This document shows positions 23,930-33,504 of a stretch of DNA of 64,000 nt, in pieces; within the stretch, counting starts at the first letter, position 1, and each line of letters begins with the position of its first letter. This stretch comes from Diacronema lutheri (lineage: Eukaryota; Haptophyta; Pavlovophyceae; Pavlovales; Pavlovaceae), in the NCBI GenBank assembly GCA_019448385.1, contig JAGTXO010000064.1, forward strand, positions 123,139 through 187,138, given 5' to 3'. The notes under the pieces are model-generated. The model had not been told where the DNA came from. It ran no database searches and saw only the letters and a program-made list of their open reading frames with translations. The position numbers and the translations under genes are program-made.

Positions 23930-24160
23930 CGCGTCTTCTCGAGGACGTCGTGTGAGTCGAGCACCGGAGCCCGTCCGTCCGCATTTAAAAGGTGATGGCG
24001 TGCATCACTCTGTTTTAAAAGGAGTGCTCGCCCTCCCCTCGCCACCGCCGGTTGACGTCACGGGCCGTCACCCCCAGCGTCACGGGTAGTCACCCGCGCC
24101 CTTGGCCTTGGCCGGGACCGTCGTCCACGACCCGTCGCCGAGCGCGCGCACCGTTCCGCC
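23930..24160. promoter_or_regulatory. Bidirectional promoter region with two TTTAAA boxes
   Basis: The 231-bp gap between the divergent NIPSNAP and RBR starts contains ATTTAAAAGG at about 23,983-23,992 and TTTTAAAAGG at about 24,013-24,022. These A/T islands stand out in very GC-rich DNA and resemble TATA-like elements. Assigning one to each gene is inference. Confidence 0.45.
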
Positions 24161-25334
24161 ATGGGCAGCATCCTGACACTACCGTCGCGTGGCGCGCCGG
24201 AGCGCCAGCCTTCGGCTGGTCTTGACATCCTCGTGCGCAACACCGCCAGCGTGAGCGCCGACGTGTGGTTCCGCGGCAGCGGTCCGCTCGCGCGCGTGCC
24301 CGCGCACGGCGAAACGACGGTGCGCGTGCTCGGCCCGGGCGCACTGACGGTGACGAGCCGCGCCGACGAGACGGCGGGGGTGATCGTCACGCTGGTCGAG
24401 AGCTCGCTCGGCGCGCTACAGTCTGGCGCCCTCCGATGCGCCCTGCCGCCTGGAGGACGCGCGCCGGCGGACACGCCGAGGGGTGGCGCGCGCGCTCTCC
24501 TCCTGAGCGTGCCGCCGCTCCGCGTGCTCGTACGCGTGTTCGCGCGCATCGTCGGCGCGCAGCGCGCGCTGCGCGCGCGACGCACTGCCGCGCTCAACGC
24601 TGCGCGCGTGCGCCGCGCCGCAGCCGCGACGACGATGCAGCGCTACGCGCGTCGGTTGCTCGCGCGCGTGCTGCGGCCGTGCGAGATTTGCCTTGAGGAC
24701 GTGCCGCGCGGCGTGCTCGTCCGCATCGGCGAGTGCGAGGTGCACCGCGCGTGCATGCGCTGCGTGCACACGTACGTCGCACTGCAGCTGCTCGACGGCC
24801 GGCTGCACGTGCGCTGCCCGGGCGTCGCGTGCAGCTGCGTCGTCGAGGCGCACACGCTCGTCGAGTACGTGACGCGCGAGGCCTTCAAGCTGTGCGCGCT
24901 GCGAGCCCGCGCGCCGCAGTGGCGCGTGGCGCGGCGCGCCGCGCGACGCCGGGCGGGTTCAAACTTCAGTCGCTCAGCGCGACGCCGGACCCGTCCGGCG
25001 TTGCGCTCAATCGCTCAGCTTACGTACGCGCTCACTGATCACGCACCGCTCCTGCTGCCCGCCGGCGCGGCGCAGGTACGAGGAGCGATTGTGCGCTGTG
25101 CATACGGCCCGGCTGATGGGCGAGGACGACGAGGGCTTCCTCGCCTTCTGCCGGGCGCACGCGCGGCGCTGTCCGACGTGCGGCGTGCTCATCTGGCGCA
25201 GCTCGGGCTGTGTGAGCATGCGCTGCGTGTGCGGCGGGACGTTCAACTGGGACTCGAGCGGGGCGCGCGTCAAGCTTGACGCGAGCCCGCGCGCACCGAG
25301 CAGTGGGCCCGACTGCCCGCCCGCGGAGCGTTGA
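24161..25334 (+). CDS. RBR-like RING E3 ubiquitin ligase, short IBR
   Basis: Exons 24161-24918 and 25076-25334 join in phase (338 aa) across a 157-bp GT-AG intron. Residues ~130-160 include an IQ-like basic helix (TTMQRYARRLL). RING1 follows: CEICLEDV, then the CEVHRACMRC metal-ligand cluster and RCPGVAC. Exon 2 holds the second cysteine cluster RCPTCGVLIWRSSGCVSMRC followed by VCGGTFNW, the typical C-terminal half of an IBR or RING2 domain. Only two of the three RBR zinc domains are clear, so either the third is degenerate or the protein is a shortened RBR. Expected role is ubiquitin transfer through a RING-HECT hybrid mechanism; the catalytic Cys cannot be named with confidence. Tail-to-tail with eS4 (127 bp). 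Confidence 0.72.
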
Positions 25335-25461
25335 GAAATCTCTGTGGTTCGTCAAGCGAGACTGAGACGAAAGTGGAGGCGCCGGCTCGTTTTGGGGTGG
25401 GCCTCTCGTCCGATTCGCCCGTAAGAGGGAGGCCGCCCTCGGTCTGAGTCGCACGCCGCGC

Positions 25462-26518
25462 CTACTTCTTGCGCGACATGTTCTCGACGATGGTCGACTT
25501 GATGCCCTTCGCCTTTGGCAGCGAGACGAAGGGGCGGCCCGCCTTGCCAATCACGAAGATGTAAGCCGAGCGCGTCGCGAAGGTGTGCCCCTTATCGTCC
25601 TTGACGTGGACAATCTCGAACGAGCCCGGGTGGCGCTCGCGCGTTGTGATCACGCCGACGCGCCCAGAGTTCTTGCCGCCGACGACCATCGCGACGTTGC
25701 CGACCTCGAACTTGAAGAAGTCGGTGATCTTGCCCGTCTCGATGTCCAGCTTGATCGAGTCGCCCTTGCAGATCGCCGGGTCGGGGTAGCGGATCGTGCG
25801 GCCATCGTGCGTCACGACGTACGGCACCTTTTTCGCGCCGAGCTCGAAGGCCTTGACCTTGCACAGCTTGTACTTGGCCTCCTCGGCCTGGATTCGGTGC
25901 ACCGCGAAGCGCCCGCGCACGTCGTACAGCAGCCGGAAGTGCTCGTTCGTCTTGTCGAGCGAGACGACGTCTGCGCAGCGCGGCACACATGGCGGCCGTG
26001 GCGGCGGCAAGCGAGCAAGCGGGCAAGCGGACGGGCGCGCGGTGGCGTGCGAAAACGCGGCGCAGTGGTGGGCATCGCACGATGAGCCCACGATCACCGC
26101 CGCCGGCGGGCGCGCGTCTCCACTTGAGGATGTCTCATTCCACGGCCACCGACCGGCACGCGCGCGCGCGCGCGCGCGCGCCACGCCAGCGCGTGCGCGT
26201 CGGCAGCGGCGGCGAGCGCGGCGTTGACGGCAGCGAGGCGCGCGCGCGCGCACCCATCAGGCCGGCAGGGTAGCGCATGTCCGTGCGCGGCTTGCCGTCG
26301 ACAGAGACGAGCCGCTGCTTCACGATAATCTTGGCCTCCTGGTACGTGAGCGCGTACTTGAGGCGGTTGCGCAGCAAGACAATGAGCGGGACGCACTCGC
26401 GCGTCTTGTGCGGGCCGGCCGACGGCTTGGGCGCCCACACGCCGCCCATCTTGTCCAGCATCCAGTGCTTGGGCGCATTGAGGCGCTTCAGGTGGCGCTT
26501 GGCACCGCGGACACCCAT
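25462..26518 (-). CDS. RPS4: 40S ribosomal protein S4 (eS4)
   Basis: Exons 26518-26254 and 25970-25462 join exactly (257 aa; human eS4 is 263), splitting the Asp codon of [13 protein letters not shown] over a 283-bp GT-AG intron. Family features: [20 protein letters not shown] at the N-terminus, the S4-type RNA-binding region with [29 protein letters not shown], the central domain with [10 protein letters not shown], and the KOW segment [19 protein letters not shown]. It ends NMSRKK. A structural protein of the small subunit body. The start is 93 bp from the divergent nuclease gene, and the minus-strand intron holds a CG dinucleotide run. Confidence 0.97.
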
Positions 26519-26611
26519 GGCTGCGCACTCGTAGGGATGCCACGCGCCCGGTAGTCCGGAAGGTACAAGCACGCGAAGCCGAGTCCGGGTGCGGACGGCG
26601 CGCAAGAAAAT
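26519..26611. promoter_or_regulatory. 93-bp bidirectional intergenic region (RPS4 / RecB-like nuclease)
   Basis: Lies between the divergent start codons at 26518 (minus) and 26612 (plus). It pairs a ribosomal protein gene with a DNA nuclease gene. No TATA box is evident; AAGAAAATATG surrounds the plus-strand start. Confidence 0.5.
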
Positions 26612-28162
26612 ATGCCCTTCTCCGCCAGCGGCGTGCTGCTCACGCTCGCGTGGCACGCGACGGGCGCGGCGCGGCGAGCGCCGGCGGGCTCGGCTGCGGC
26701 GGGCGCAGCGCGCGCTGGTGCGCGCCTGTGCATCGCGCCCGCCACGCCACCTCCGCCGCCGCCAGCCGCCCTCGCGCGCGCGCTCGTCGCGTGCCGCGCG
26801 CCGGACGGCGCGATCGTCGTGACGGGCGCGACCTTCACCGTCAAGGAGGGGCTCAAGGCGCTGCGCTTCCGCTGGCGGCCGGCCGAGCGCGCCTGGGCGT
26901 GGTCGTGGGAGCCGCGCGCCGCCGGCGCGCTTGGCGCCGCCGACGAGGCCGTCGCCGCCACCACCGCCGCCGCTGACGTGCTGCGGCGGCTCGGCGAGCT
27001 CGCGGTGGGCGCGCAGCTCTCGCTCGTCCAGCCGCCGGGACCGGCAGCGACGGCGGTGGTGGATGTGGCGGCCACGCCGTCGCCGCCGCCGCCACCGTCG
27101 CCGCCGGCTGGCCTCATTCGCGCCGCGCCACCCGCCGTGCGCGTGCCCGTGCCCGCCGAGCCCGCGCGCCTGCCCGCGGCGCTCTCCGTCTCGGCCATCG
27201 ACGCGTGGCGGCAGTGCGCGCTGCTCTTCCGCTTCCGGTACGTCGATCGGCTGCGCACGCCGCCCACGCCCGACATGTTCGTCGGCATCGCCGCCCATGC
27301 TGCGCTCCAGCGCCTCTTCGAGGCGCCGCCCACCGCGCGCACGCGCGCGTCACTTGGCGCGCACCTCGACGGTGAGTGGGCAGCCATGCTGAGGGACGCG
27401 TCGCTCGCCGCCGCGTTCGCGCCGCTTGACGCGGCCTCGGCGGCGTTTGCGCCGCCGGTGGACCCGCAGCGGCCGGACCCGACTGACGTGCCCGCGTGGC
27501 GCGAGCGCGCGCATCATTTCGTCGAGGCGTACATGCAGCTCGAGGCGCCAGAGGCCGTCTCGCCGCTCGCGCTCGAGCGCAAGCTCCTTGTCCAGCTGGG
27601 CGGTGGCGCTGGCGGTGGCGCTGGCGGTGGCACGGGTTGGGACGAGGGCCGGGGCGGGGCTGGCGGCGGAGCGCCAGTGGCGTTCACTGGCGTGCTCGAT
27701 CGTGTCGACCGTGCTGCGTCCGCCAGCGGCGGCGGCGTCACGATCGTCGACTACAAGACGGGCAAGGCGCCGAGCGAGACGTACGGCGACGCGACGAACG
27801 CGCGCATCCGCGAGGAAACCTTCTTCCAGCTGCGCGTCTACGCGCTGCTCGTCGCGCGCTCCGCCGAGGCCGGCCTCGGCGGCGAGGTGCCAACAACGCT
27901 CCGCCTCCTCTTTTTAAACGGGCCCGCCGAGCTCGTCCGGCCCTTCGACGCGTCCGAGCTGGGCGCGACGGAGGCCGAGCTCTTGGCCGTCGCGGCCGAG
28001 ATCCGCGCGGCGGCCAGCGCGCACGACTTTGCGCCGCGGCCCGGCCGGCTGTGCGACTGGTGCGCGTTCAAGAGCACGTGCCCCGCGTTCGTGCCCGGCC
28101 TTGTCCTTGGCCCGCCCGCGACGGCTGGCGCGCGCGCCGCGCTGAAAGTGCGCGCACGGTGA
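26612..28162 (+). CDS. PD-(D/E)XK nuclease with Fe-S cluster (RecB/AddB/Cas4-like)
   Basis: Single-exon 516-aa protein. An N-terminal ~180-residue module of unknown type ([16 protein letters not shown]) precedes the nuclease: [20 protein letters not shown] with the first Fe-S Cys, the [12 protein letters not shown] His motif, [10 protein letters not shown] with a catalytic Asp, and [11 protein letters not shown] with the Asp-Tyr-Lys motif. The C-terminal [14 protein letters not shown] supplies three more Cys, completing the 4Fe-4S staple of AddB/Cas4 exonucleases. A Gly-rich insert (about residues 330-350) interrupts the core. All key residues are present. Expected role is processing of DNA ends in repair or organelle DNA maintenance. 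The domain order resembles bacterial RecB-family exonucleases, so bacterial or plastid origin is plausible but not shown. Confidence 0.8.
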   Translation: MPFSASGVLLTLAWHATGAARRAPAGSAAAGAARAGARLCIAPATPPPPPPAALARALVACRAPDGAIVVTGATFTVKEGLKALRFRWRPAERAWAWSWEPRAAGALGAADEAVAATTAAADVLRRLGELAVGAQLSLVQPPGPAATAVVDVAATPSPPPPPSPPAGLIRAAPPAVRVPVPAEPARLPAALSVSAIDAWRQCALLFRFRYVDRLRTPPTPDMFVGIAAHAALQRLFEAPPTARTRASLGAHLDGEWAAMLRDASLAAAFAPLDAASAAFAPPVDPQRPDPTDVPAWRERAHHFVEAYMQLEAPEAVSPLALERKLLVQLGGGAGGGAGGGTGWDEGRGGAGGGAPVAFTGVLDRVDRAASASGGGVTIVDYKTGKAPSETYGDATNARIREETFFQLRVYALLVARSAEAGLGGEVPTTLRLLFLNGPAELVRPFDASELGATEAELLAVAAEIRAAASAHDFAPRPGRLCDWCAFKSTCPAFVPGLVLGPPATAGARAALKVRAR

Positions 28163-28301
28163 CTGGGCGCGCGCGGTACGACGCGCGGGGCACTCGGGCG
28201 TGGCCTGCGAGAGTGACGTGAGTGGCCCAGGGCCAGCCCTCAACTTTCACGATTGTGACGAAACGTCAGGCTGTCACGGCCAGTCAAGGGCGTGGAAATC
28301 G

Positions 28302-28781
28302 ATGCGCGCGGCGGCGGCGGGTGCGGCGGGCGCGCTCGCGGCGCACGCGCGCTCGCTCTGCACGACGCGCTCGACACTGCCGTGGGGCCACCGCCGCTCC
28401 GCCGCCGTCGGCCTCTCGTGCCTCGCGTTCTGCGCGCCGGCGCTCGTCGACCGGTCGGCGCCGGCGCGCTGGCCGCTGCAGGCGTGCGTGTCGCTCATGT
28501 CGGACCACTTCCGGACAGGGTTGCCGTCGGGCTGGCACGTGGCCGACCGCTGGCTCGCATCCGCCAACGTGCTCGCGCAGCTCGCGCGCGCGCGCCGCGC
28601 GCTGCCCGCGTGGCAAGCGGCGGTCCTCGCCGCCACGCCGCTCTGCGCAAAGCTGCGCGCCAGCACGTGCGCGGCGCGACGCGACTACGCGGCGTATCGG
28701 CGATGGCACGTGGCGTGGCACGTGCTCGCCGCGCTCGCCGCCCTGCTCGTCGAGCTCGCGCACGCCGCGCGGCCGGCGTGA
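28302..28781 (+). CDS. Small hydrophobic protein, unrecognised
   Basis: 159 codons from the ATG at 28302. I do not recognise the family. Hydrophobic stretches occur near residues 30-45 and at the C-terminus (WHVLAALAALLVELAHAA), with HVAWHV just before the latter and a GWHVADRWLASANVLAQLARA amphipathic segment in the middle. Periodic charged and hydrophobic residues and the absence of low-complexity runs suggest real coding sequence. It follows the nuclease gene by 139 bp on the same strand. It could be a small membrane enzyme or an accessory subunit; no function is assigned. Confidence 0.5.
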   Translation: MRAAAAGAAGALAAHARSLCTTRSTLPWGHRRSAAVGLSCLAFCAPALVDRSAPARWPLQACVSLMSDHFRTGLPSGWHVADRWLASANVLAQLARARRALPAWQAAVLAATPLCAKLRASTCAARRDYAAYRRWHVAWHVLAALAALLVELAHAARPA

Positions 28782-29035
28782 GGGGGGAAAAGGGAGGGGT
28801 AGGCGAACGGGGAAGCCGGCCACGCACATGCGCCATTTCTCCTGGCCCCATCCATGCGCATGTCATGGAGTGGACTCGTTCGTGGACTCGTTCTCACGGT
28901 GTCATGGGGTGGGATGACACGCCCGAATTCGGCGAAATGTCGACATGCCGTGCGTGCCCCGCGGCCGTGTGGACGCCCCTCGCCTCACCACCGTGCACAG
29001 AGTTCCAATACACTTATTTTCAGTGACTGTCCGAG

Positions 29036-29107
29036 GTCCATGTAGCTCAGCGGTAGAGCGTGTGACCAGTAATCACAAGGTCGTAGGTTCAAATCCTGCC
29101 CTGGACT
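29036..29107 (+). tRNA. tRNA-Thr (AGT anticodon)
   Basis: A full cloverleaf folds by hand. Acceptor GTCCATG/CCTGGAC has one T-C mismatch at the sixth pair; D arm is GCTC/GAGC; anticodon stem TGTGA/TCACA with loop CCAGTAA; T arm GTAGG/CCTGC with loop TTCAAAT. The A box (TAGCTCAGCGG) and B box (GGTTCAAATCC) are intact, and a run of T after the discriminator base provides the pol III terminator. Anticodon AGT reads Thr codons ACU/ACC after inosine modification. Position 33 is C rather than the near-universal U, which with the mismatch makes it slightly atypical. Confidence 0.87.
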
Positions 29108-29449
29108 TTTTGGCCGCCCCGTCGGGCGCTGTCTTTTGTCGCGCGCCTGCGCGTGCCTATGCGCCGACAACCTCACGCACGCGGATTCACCGCACCCCTT
29201 TCCATCCCCGGCACCGCGTTCACAGCGCGCCGCTCCTCGCCGCGCGGCGCAAAGCACCCGGCGACAACGGGAGCGTGCGGCCGCACGCCCCGCCGTGCGC
29301 GCGCTCCTGCGTGGCGATTGCAAGGGCGCCCATCCGCGAGCGCCGAGTGCGCGCTTAGCCGCGCCCCTCCCGTCCGTCCGCGCTCGCCCGCGCCGTTGGA
29401 AGAGCGAGAAACCTGCAGCTGGAAACCTGAGCACATTTCTGCACGGACG
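29108..29449. other. Intergenic stretch with no gene seen
   Basis: GC-rich spacer between tRNA-Thr and the ubiquitin-like membrane protein. It begins with the tRNA terminator T run. I see no other motif, repeat or coding region. Confidence 0.5.
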
Positions 29450-30229
29450 ATGGCCGCGGGCGTCCCGCTGAGCGCGTCGCCCTTCGGCGTTTTCGAGTCC
29501 ACGCCGGTGCGGCTGCACGCGCGGCCGCAGCAGACAGTGGGCGAGCTGAAGCGCGCGCTCGTCGAGCACGGGCTTCGAACCGACCAGCACGCGCTACTCT
29601 TCGACCTCGAGTTCCTCGATGACGCACGCACGGTTGGCGACTACGCGCTGCCGCCACACGCGCGGCTGACGGTCGTACCGCTCGCGCCGGGCTGCCCGCC
29701 CGCGGGCTGCTGCTGCTTCACCGACCTTGAGGCGGGCGCGCTCTTCTTCACCCGCCTTTTCAACGCGCTGCAGGCGCTCGCGATGGTCGCTGGCGCGCTC
29801 GGCACGCTCTTCACCGCGCTCAGCAGCTGCCGCTGGTTTGGCCGCACGCGCTGCCCGAGCGCCGCGCCCGGCGCGTCGGACGTCGAGCTCGCGCTCTACG
29901 CGCGCTTCGTCGCCGGCTTCGTCGTCTCCGCGCTCGTCTTCGCATGGAACGCGCTCGAGCTCGCGATCGGCGTCTACGGCGCCGCGCGGCTGCGCGCGCG
30001 CGATGCGCGCGGCGTCTACCGCTTCGCGTGGATGCAGCTCGCGCTGCTGGTGCTCGCGGGCCTGACCAACTTTGGCGTCACGTTCCCTTTCTACGCATGG
30101 TACGTCTTCTGCCTCAAGGTGCTCGCCGACCGGCTGCGCAGGGAGCGCGAGCTCGGCGCCCCGGCGCCGCCGGGCGGCGCGGCCGGTGCGCCGCCACCGC
30201 CGCCTCCGCCGTACGCGACGCACGTCTAG
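29450..30229 (+). CDS. Ubiquitin-like domain membrane protein
   Basis: 259 aa from the ATG at 29450. Residues ~10-80 form a ubiquitin-like module: VRLHARPQQTVGELKRAL, HGLRTDQHALLFDLEFLDD and TVGDYALPPHARLTVVPL follow the beta-grasp pattern of ubiquitin. No terminal Gly-Gly follows, so it is a fused domain and not a modifier. A Cys-rich hinge (GCPPAGCCCF) leads to about four hydrophobic segments (near residues 105-125, 145-170, 190-210 and 215-230). The C-terminal tail is Pro-rich (PPPPPPPYATHV). The overall plan resembles Ubl-TM proteins of the ER, but the exact family is not recognised. Confidence 0.7.
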   Translation: MAAGVPLSASPFGVFESTPVRLHARPQQTVGELKRALVEHGLRTDQHALLFDLEFLDDARTVGDYALPPHARLTVVPLAPGCPPAGCCCFTDLEAGALFFTRLFNALQALAMVAGALGTLFTALSSCRWFGRTRCPSAAPGASDVELALYARFVAGFVVSALVFAWNALELAIGVYGAARLRARDARGVYRFAWMQLALLVLAGLTNFGVTFPFYAWYVFCLKVLADRLRRERELGAPAPPGGAAGAPPPPPPPYATHV

Positions 30230-30334
30230 GCGCGCGGCGGGCCGGACCGTCGCGCGCGGCGGGCGCGCGCCGCGCGCCGCCGATCGGCGTCGCGTCAGCG
30301 CCCCTGCGCGCGCCGCGCGCGGCGCGAGGCGGGC

Positions 30335-30661
30335 ATCCATGGCGCAGCCCATCCATGGCGCAGCCCATCCATGGCGCAGCCCATCCATGGCGCAGCCCAT
30401 CCATGGCGCAGCCCATCCATGGCGCAGCCCATCCATGGCGCAGCCCATCCATGGCGCAGCCCATCCATGGCGCAGCCCATCCATGGCGCAGCCCATCCAT
30501 GGCGCAGCCCATCCATGGCGCAGCCCATCCATGGCGCAGCCCATCCATGGCGCAGCCCATCCATGGCGCAGCCCATCATGGCGCAGCCCATCCATGGCGC
30601 AGCCCATCCATGGCGCAGCCCATCCATGGCGCAGCCCATCCATGGCGCAGCCCATCCATGG
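30335..30661. repeat. 16-bp minisatellite, about 20 copies
   Basis: Tandem copies of CATCCATGGCGCAGCC, nearly perfect, with one copy missing a single C near 30,576. It starts about 105 bp after the stop of the ubiquitin-like membrane protein gene, so it is downstream or 3'-UTR sequence. It has no stops in several frames and creates spurious ORFs. Confidence 0.9.
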
Positions 30662-31323
30662 AAAGGCGAGGAGGGGAGTGGGGGAGCGCGGGCGGGGGCC
30701 GGGGCGTTGCGACCTCGGGCTGCAGGCGTGCAGCGGCTGCTGCGGTGATGCAATCCGCCGATGCATTTCAGCGAGCGGCAGCCGAGCGGCGCGCCGTCGC
30801 CGGCGGCGGCGGTGGAGGGTCCGGTGGCGTCGGCGCTCGGCGCGGTGCTCGGCTACGGCGGCGACGGCGATGCGCGCGAGCCGTCGCGCCGAAGACAGCG
30901 CTCACGCAACGCCCCGCGCCGTTTCACGGAGCGGCGGGTCCACCGCCGTCGGGGCGCGTCATGCGTGCCGCTCCAGCCCGGCGGCTTTGTCGCTAGTGGA
31001 GGCGGTGGTGGCAGGGCAGTGGCGCGAACGCCGCGCGTGCGCCCGCCGACGCGGCGTTGCGCGCGCCCTCGCAACACCGTCGTAGCGTCGTCGTCGGGCG
31101 GCGCGACGCGCAACGTGCGCGCGCGCGCCGCCACGCGCTCGAGATCACTGAGCGCCGCGTTGAGATGAGCGCGCCGCGCGCGCGGCGGCGCGCAACGTGC
31201 GCTGGCGAGACGCGCGAAGAGGTTGACGACGAAGAAGGCGCCGCGATGAAGGCGCCGCGATGAAGGCGCCGACGCGCCGTATGATAGGAATCCGCCATCG
31301 TGGACGCGCATGGACGCCGGCCA
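30662..31323. other. Intergenic region, no supported gene
   Basis: GC-rich stretch after the 16-bp repeat. It includes a duplicated GATGAAGGCGCCGC near 31,243-31,270. Open frames here are short and show no recognised motif or clear coding bias. Confidence 0.4.
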
Positions 31324-32478
31324 ATGCGGCTGGGCGTGCAGCTCTCGACGGGCGTGCTCGCGCTGGTCGTCGTCGGCGTAAGCGTACGCCCGCCGCGCGG
31401 CCTGGTGCTGCGCGGCGCGACCGAGCGCCCGGCTGAGCGCGCGGCCGAGCCCGCACCGCGCCGCGCTGCCGCGCCGCGCGCCGCCGGCGGCGCACGGGCG
31501 GCGCTCGACGCGGCGCCTAAGCCGACCGACGTGCACCGCTGCCTGCGCTCGCGCTGGATCGTCTTCGTCGGCGACTCGGTGACGCGCGGCATCTTCTTCG
31601 ACCTGCTCGACCTTGCCGCGGGCACGCGCCGCGCCGAGCTGCGCGCGGCACCGCACGCGGGCCACGCGGCTGACTTTTCCGACGGCTGCCTGCAGACGCG
31701 GCGCGCGGGCGCGTACAACCGGACGCGCTGCGCCATGTGGGACTACGCGCTCTGCCCGCCCGCCGATCGCGCGTCCGATGGCGCCCCGCCCGAGCGCGCC
31801 CGCCGCGCGCTCGGCGGCCGCCGCTGGCGCGTGTGCGTGCCCGCCGACGGCGCGAGCTGCCGCGGGAGCGCGCGCGCGCCGCGCGCCGCGCCAGCGGCGG
31901 ACGCCGACGCGCCGTGCGGCAGCGTGCGCGCGCCCGCGCCCGCCACCGCCGCCTGCCCCGGCGGCGCGCGCGCTGCCCTCCGCCTCACCTATTACGCCAA
32001 GGCGTACGCGGACGAGCCGTGCGTCGACGCGCCGCTCGTCGACGCGCTCGCGCGCGCGCGCGCGCCGCCCGACGCGCTCGTCGTCGGCGTCGGCCTGTGG
32101 GACATGCTCTACGCGCGCGAGCGCGGCGCGGCGCCCTTTGGCGCCGCCGTGCGCGCGCTGCTCGCGCGGCTGCGCGCCGCCGGCGTGCGCGCGCCCGTCG
32201 CGTGGCTCGAGGTGACGGCGGTGGCCGAGCGCGCGCTGCCGCCCTTCAAGCGCGGCGTCATGTCGACGGCCGCCGCCGCCGCGCTCAACGCGCGCGCCGC
32301 GCCCGCGCTCCACGCCGACGGCGCCGCGGTCGCCGTGCCGCTCTTCGAGCCGACGCGCGCCGCGCCCGAGCTCTCGGCCGACGGCGTGCACTACCCGCGC
32401 CTCCTCGAGCTCGCCGCGCGCACGCTGCACGCGCTCTGCGCGCCGCGCGCTCGCCGGCGCCGCGGGCGCCAGGCCTGA
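31324..32478 (+). CDS. SGNH/GDSL-type (PC-esterase-like) signal-anchored protein
   Basis: 384 aa from the ATG at 31324. A single N-terminal hydrophobic segment (LGVQLSTGVLALVVVGVSV) acts as signal anchor, followed by an Arg/Ala-rich stem and a lumenal domain. Block I is WIVFVGDSVTRGIFFDLL with the nucleophile Ser. The middle has a VVGVGLWDML block, and the C-terminus has ELSADGVHYPRLLEL with the Asp and His of the catalytic triad (D-x-x-H). This arrangement matches PC-esterase/TBL/CASD1-type proteins that add or remove O-acetyl groups on glycans in the Golgi. Paired Cys in the loops suggest disulfides. Acyl donor and target are unknown. The gene looks intact and single-exon. Confidence 0.75.
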   Translation: MRLGVQLSTGVLALVVVGVSVRPPRGLVLRGATERPAERAAEPAPRRAAAPRAAGGARAALDAAPKPTDVHRCLRSRWIVFVGDSVTRGIFFDLLDLAAGTRRAELRAAPHAGHAADFSDGCLQTRRAGAYNRTRCAMWDYALCPPADRASDGAPPERARRALGGRRWRVCVPADGASCRGSARAPRAAPAADADAPCGSVRAPAPATAACPGGARAALRLTYYAKAYADEPCVDAPLVDALARARAPPDALVVGVGLWDMLYARERGAAPFGAAVRALLARLRAAGVRAPVAWLEVTAVAERALPPFKRGVMSTAAAAALNARAAPALHADGAAVAVPLFEPTRAAPELSADGVHYPRLLELAARTLHALCAPRARRRRGRQA

Positions 32479-32533
32479 TGGCTGCAGGCCCCTACATCGT
32501 GTATTGGAACTCGTGCTACAGGGTGGCCGGGTT

Positions 32534-32570
32534 GGGGGGGGGGGGGGGGGGGGGAGGGCGGGGGGGGGTC
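32534..32570. repeat. poly-G tract
   Basis: Roughly 20 G, then a short interruption and a further G run. By orientation it would be an acceptor-side C tract for a minus-strand transcript, but no minus-strand gene is established here. Confidence 0.5.
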
Positions 32571-32685
32571 AGGGCCGGGCGATCGCGCGGCACGGTCACC
32601 AGCGTGGAAAACGGCGTCGGCCTCGATGACGCGAGCGTCGTCCGTGTCGGATGCCTGGCCGTGCTGCTTGGCGCGGCGCTCGGCG

Positions 32686-32945
32686 TAGATGTGGCGCCAG
32701 AGCTCTCTGCGACGCATGGCCATTGGTCACTCGGCCCGCGCCGTCTGTCGTAGATGTGGCGCCAGAGCTCTCTGCGACGCATGGCCATTGGTCACTCGGC
32801 CCGCGCCGTCTGTCGTAGATGTGGCGCCAGAGCTCTCTGCGACGCATGGCCATTGGTCACTCGGCCCGCGCCGTCTGTCGTAGATGTGGCGCCAGAGCTC
32901 TCTGCGACGCATGGCCATTGGTCACTCGGCCCGCGCCGTCCGTCG
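32686..32945. repeat. 65-bp tandem repeat, four near-identical copies
   Basis: Four copies of a 65-bp unit starting CGTAGATGTGGCGCCAGAGC and including GACGCATGGCCATTGGTCAC. They are nearly perfect, with T/C variation only at the last junction, which implies recent expansion. The sequence just upstream ends in the same words (GGCGTAGATGTGGCGCC), suggesting the array grew from a local coding-like segment. It starts about 200 bp past the SGNH gene. Confidence 0.9.
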
Positions 32946-33504
32946 CGCTGTGAAGTCTATATAGGGCGCGGTCCGGGCTGGTCCGGCCAGTGTAAGGCTG
33001 AGAGTACGACCCGGGTCGTACAATCAAGGGTTAAAAGCCAGCCAATGAGCGCTCGAGGGGTCGGGGCGAGGCTTATGACGAGCCTAGGACCGAGACACCC
33101 TCCTGACCGGCCGATTTGGAGTAGAATTCGGGGTCGAGCGGGCGCGGCGGACGGAGGGCCCGAGCCGGGCCGACGGAGGGTCCGACCCCGGAATGCGGGC
33201 GACCGGAAGGGCTTGGGTGATTTACGCCTAGTAGAATAGAATGGCGGATTCCGGGGGGGCTCGCAACTGGCATCGCGCAAGCTGAGGCCCCCTGACTGAC
33301 CGGACCGCGCCGAGTGCGCGTGCACCCCGTGGAGGGCGCGGCCAGTCGGACACTCTTCGCGACTGAGCTCGCCGCGGCATACCGTGCGCTGCGCCGGCGC
33401 GCTACTTGCCGTCGGCCGAGCTGCGGGTGTTGCGCACCGCCGTGTTGCGCAGCCAGCGGCTGGATGCGCCGGTGGCCGGAACCTTGGCGCGCTTTGGCTA
33501 AGCG
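32946..33504. other. Non-coding stretch with a TATATA motif
   Basis: Contains GTCTATATAGGGCG at about 32,956-32,969 and lower-GC unique sequence with in-frame stops in all frames. It marks the boundary between the orderly host gene block and the mobile or decayed region. No gene is seen. Confidence 0.4.

Noticed and set aside
28782-29035. Short open frame with repeated TGGACTCGTTC near 28,872
   Set aside because: Only two partial copies and no start, domain or coding bias; left as spacer before the tRNA.
30337-30748. Repeat ORFs of MAQPIHGAAHPWRSPS type
   Set aside because: Product of the 16-bp minisatellite downstream of the ubiquitin-like membrane protein gene.
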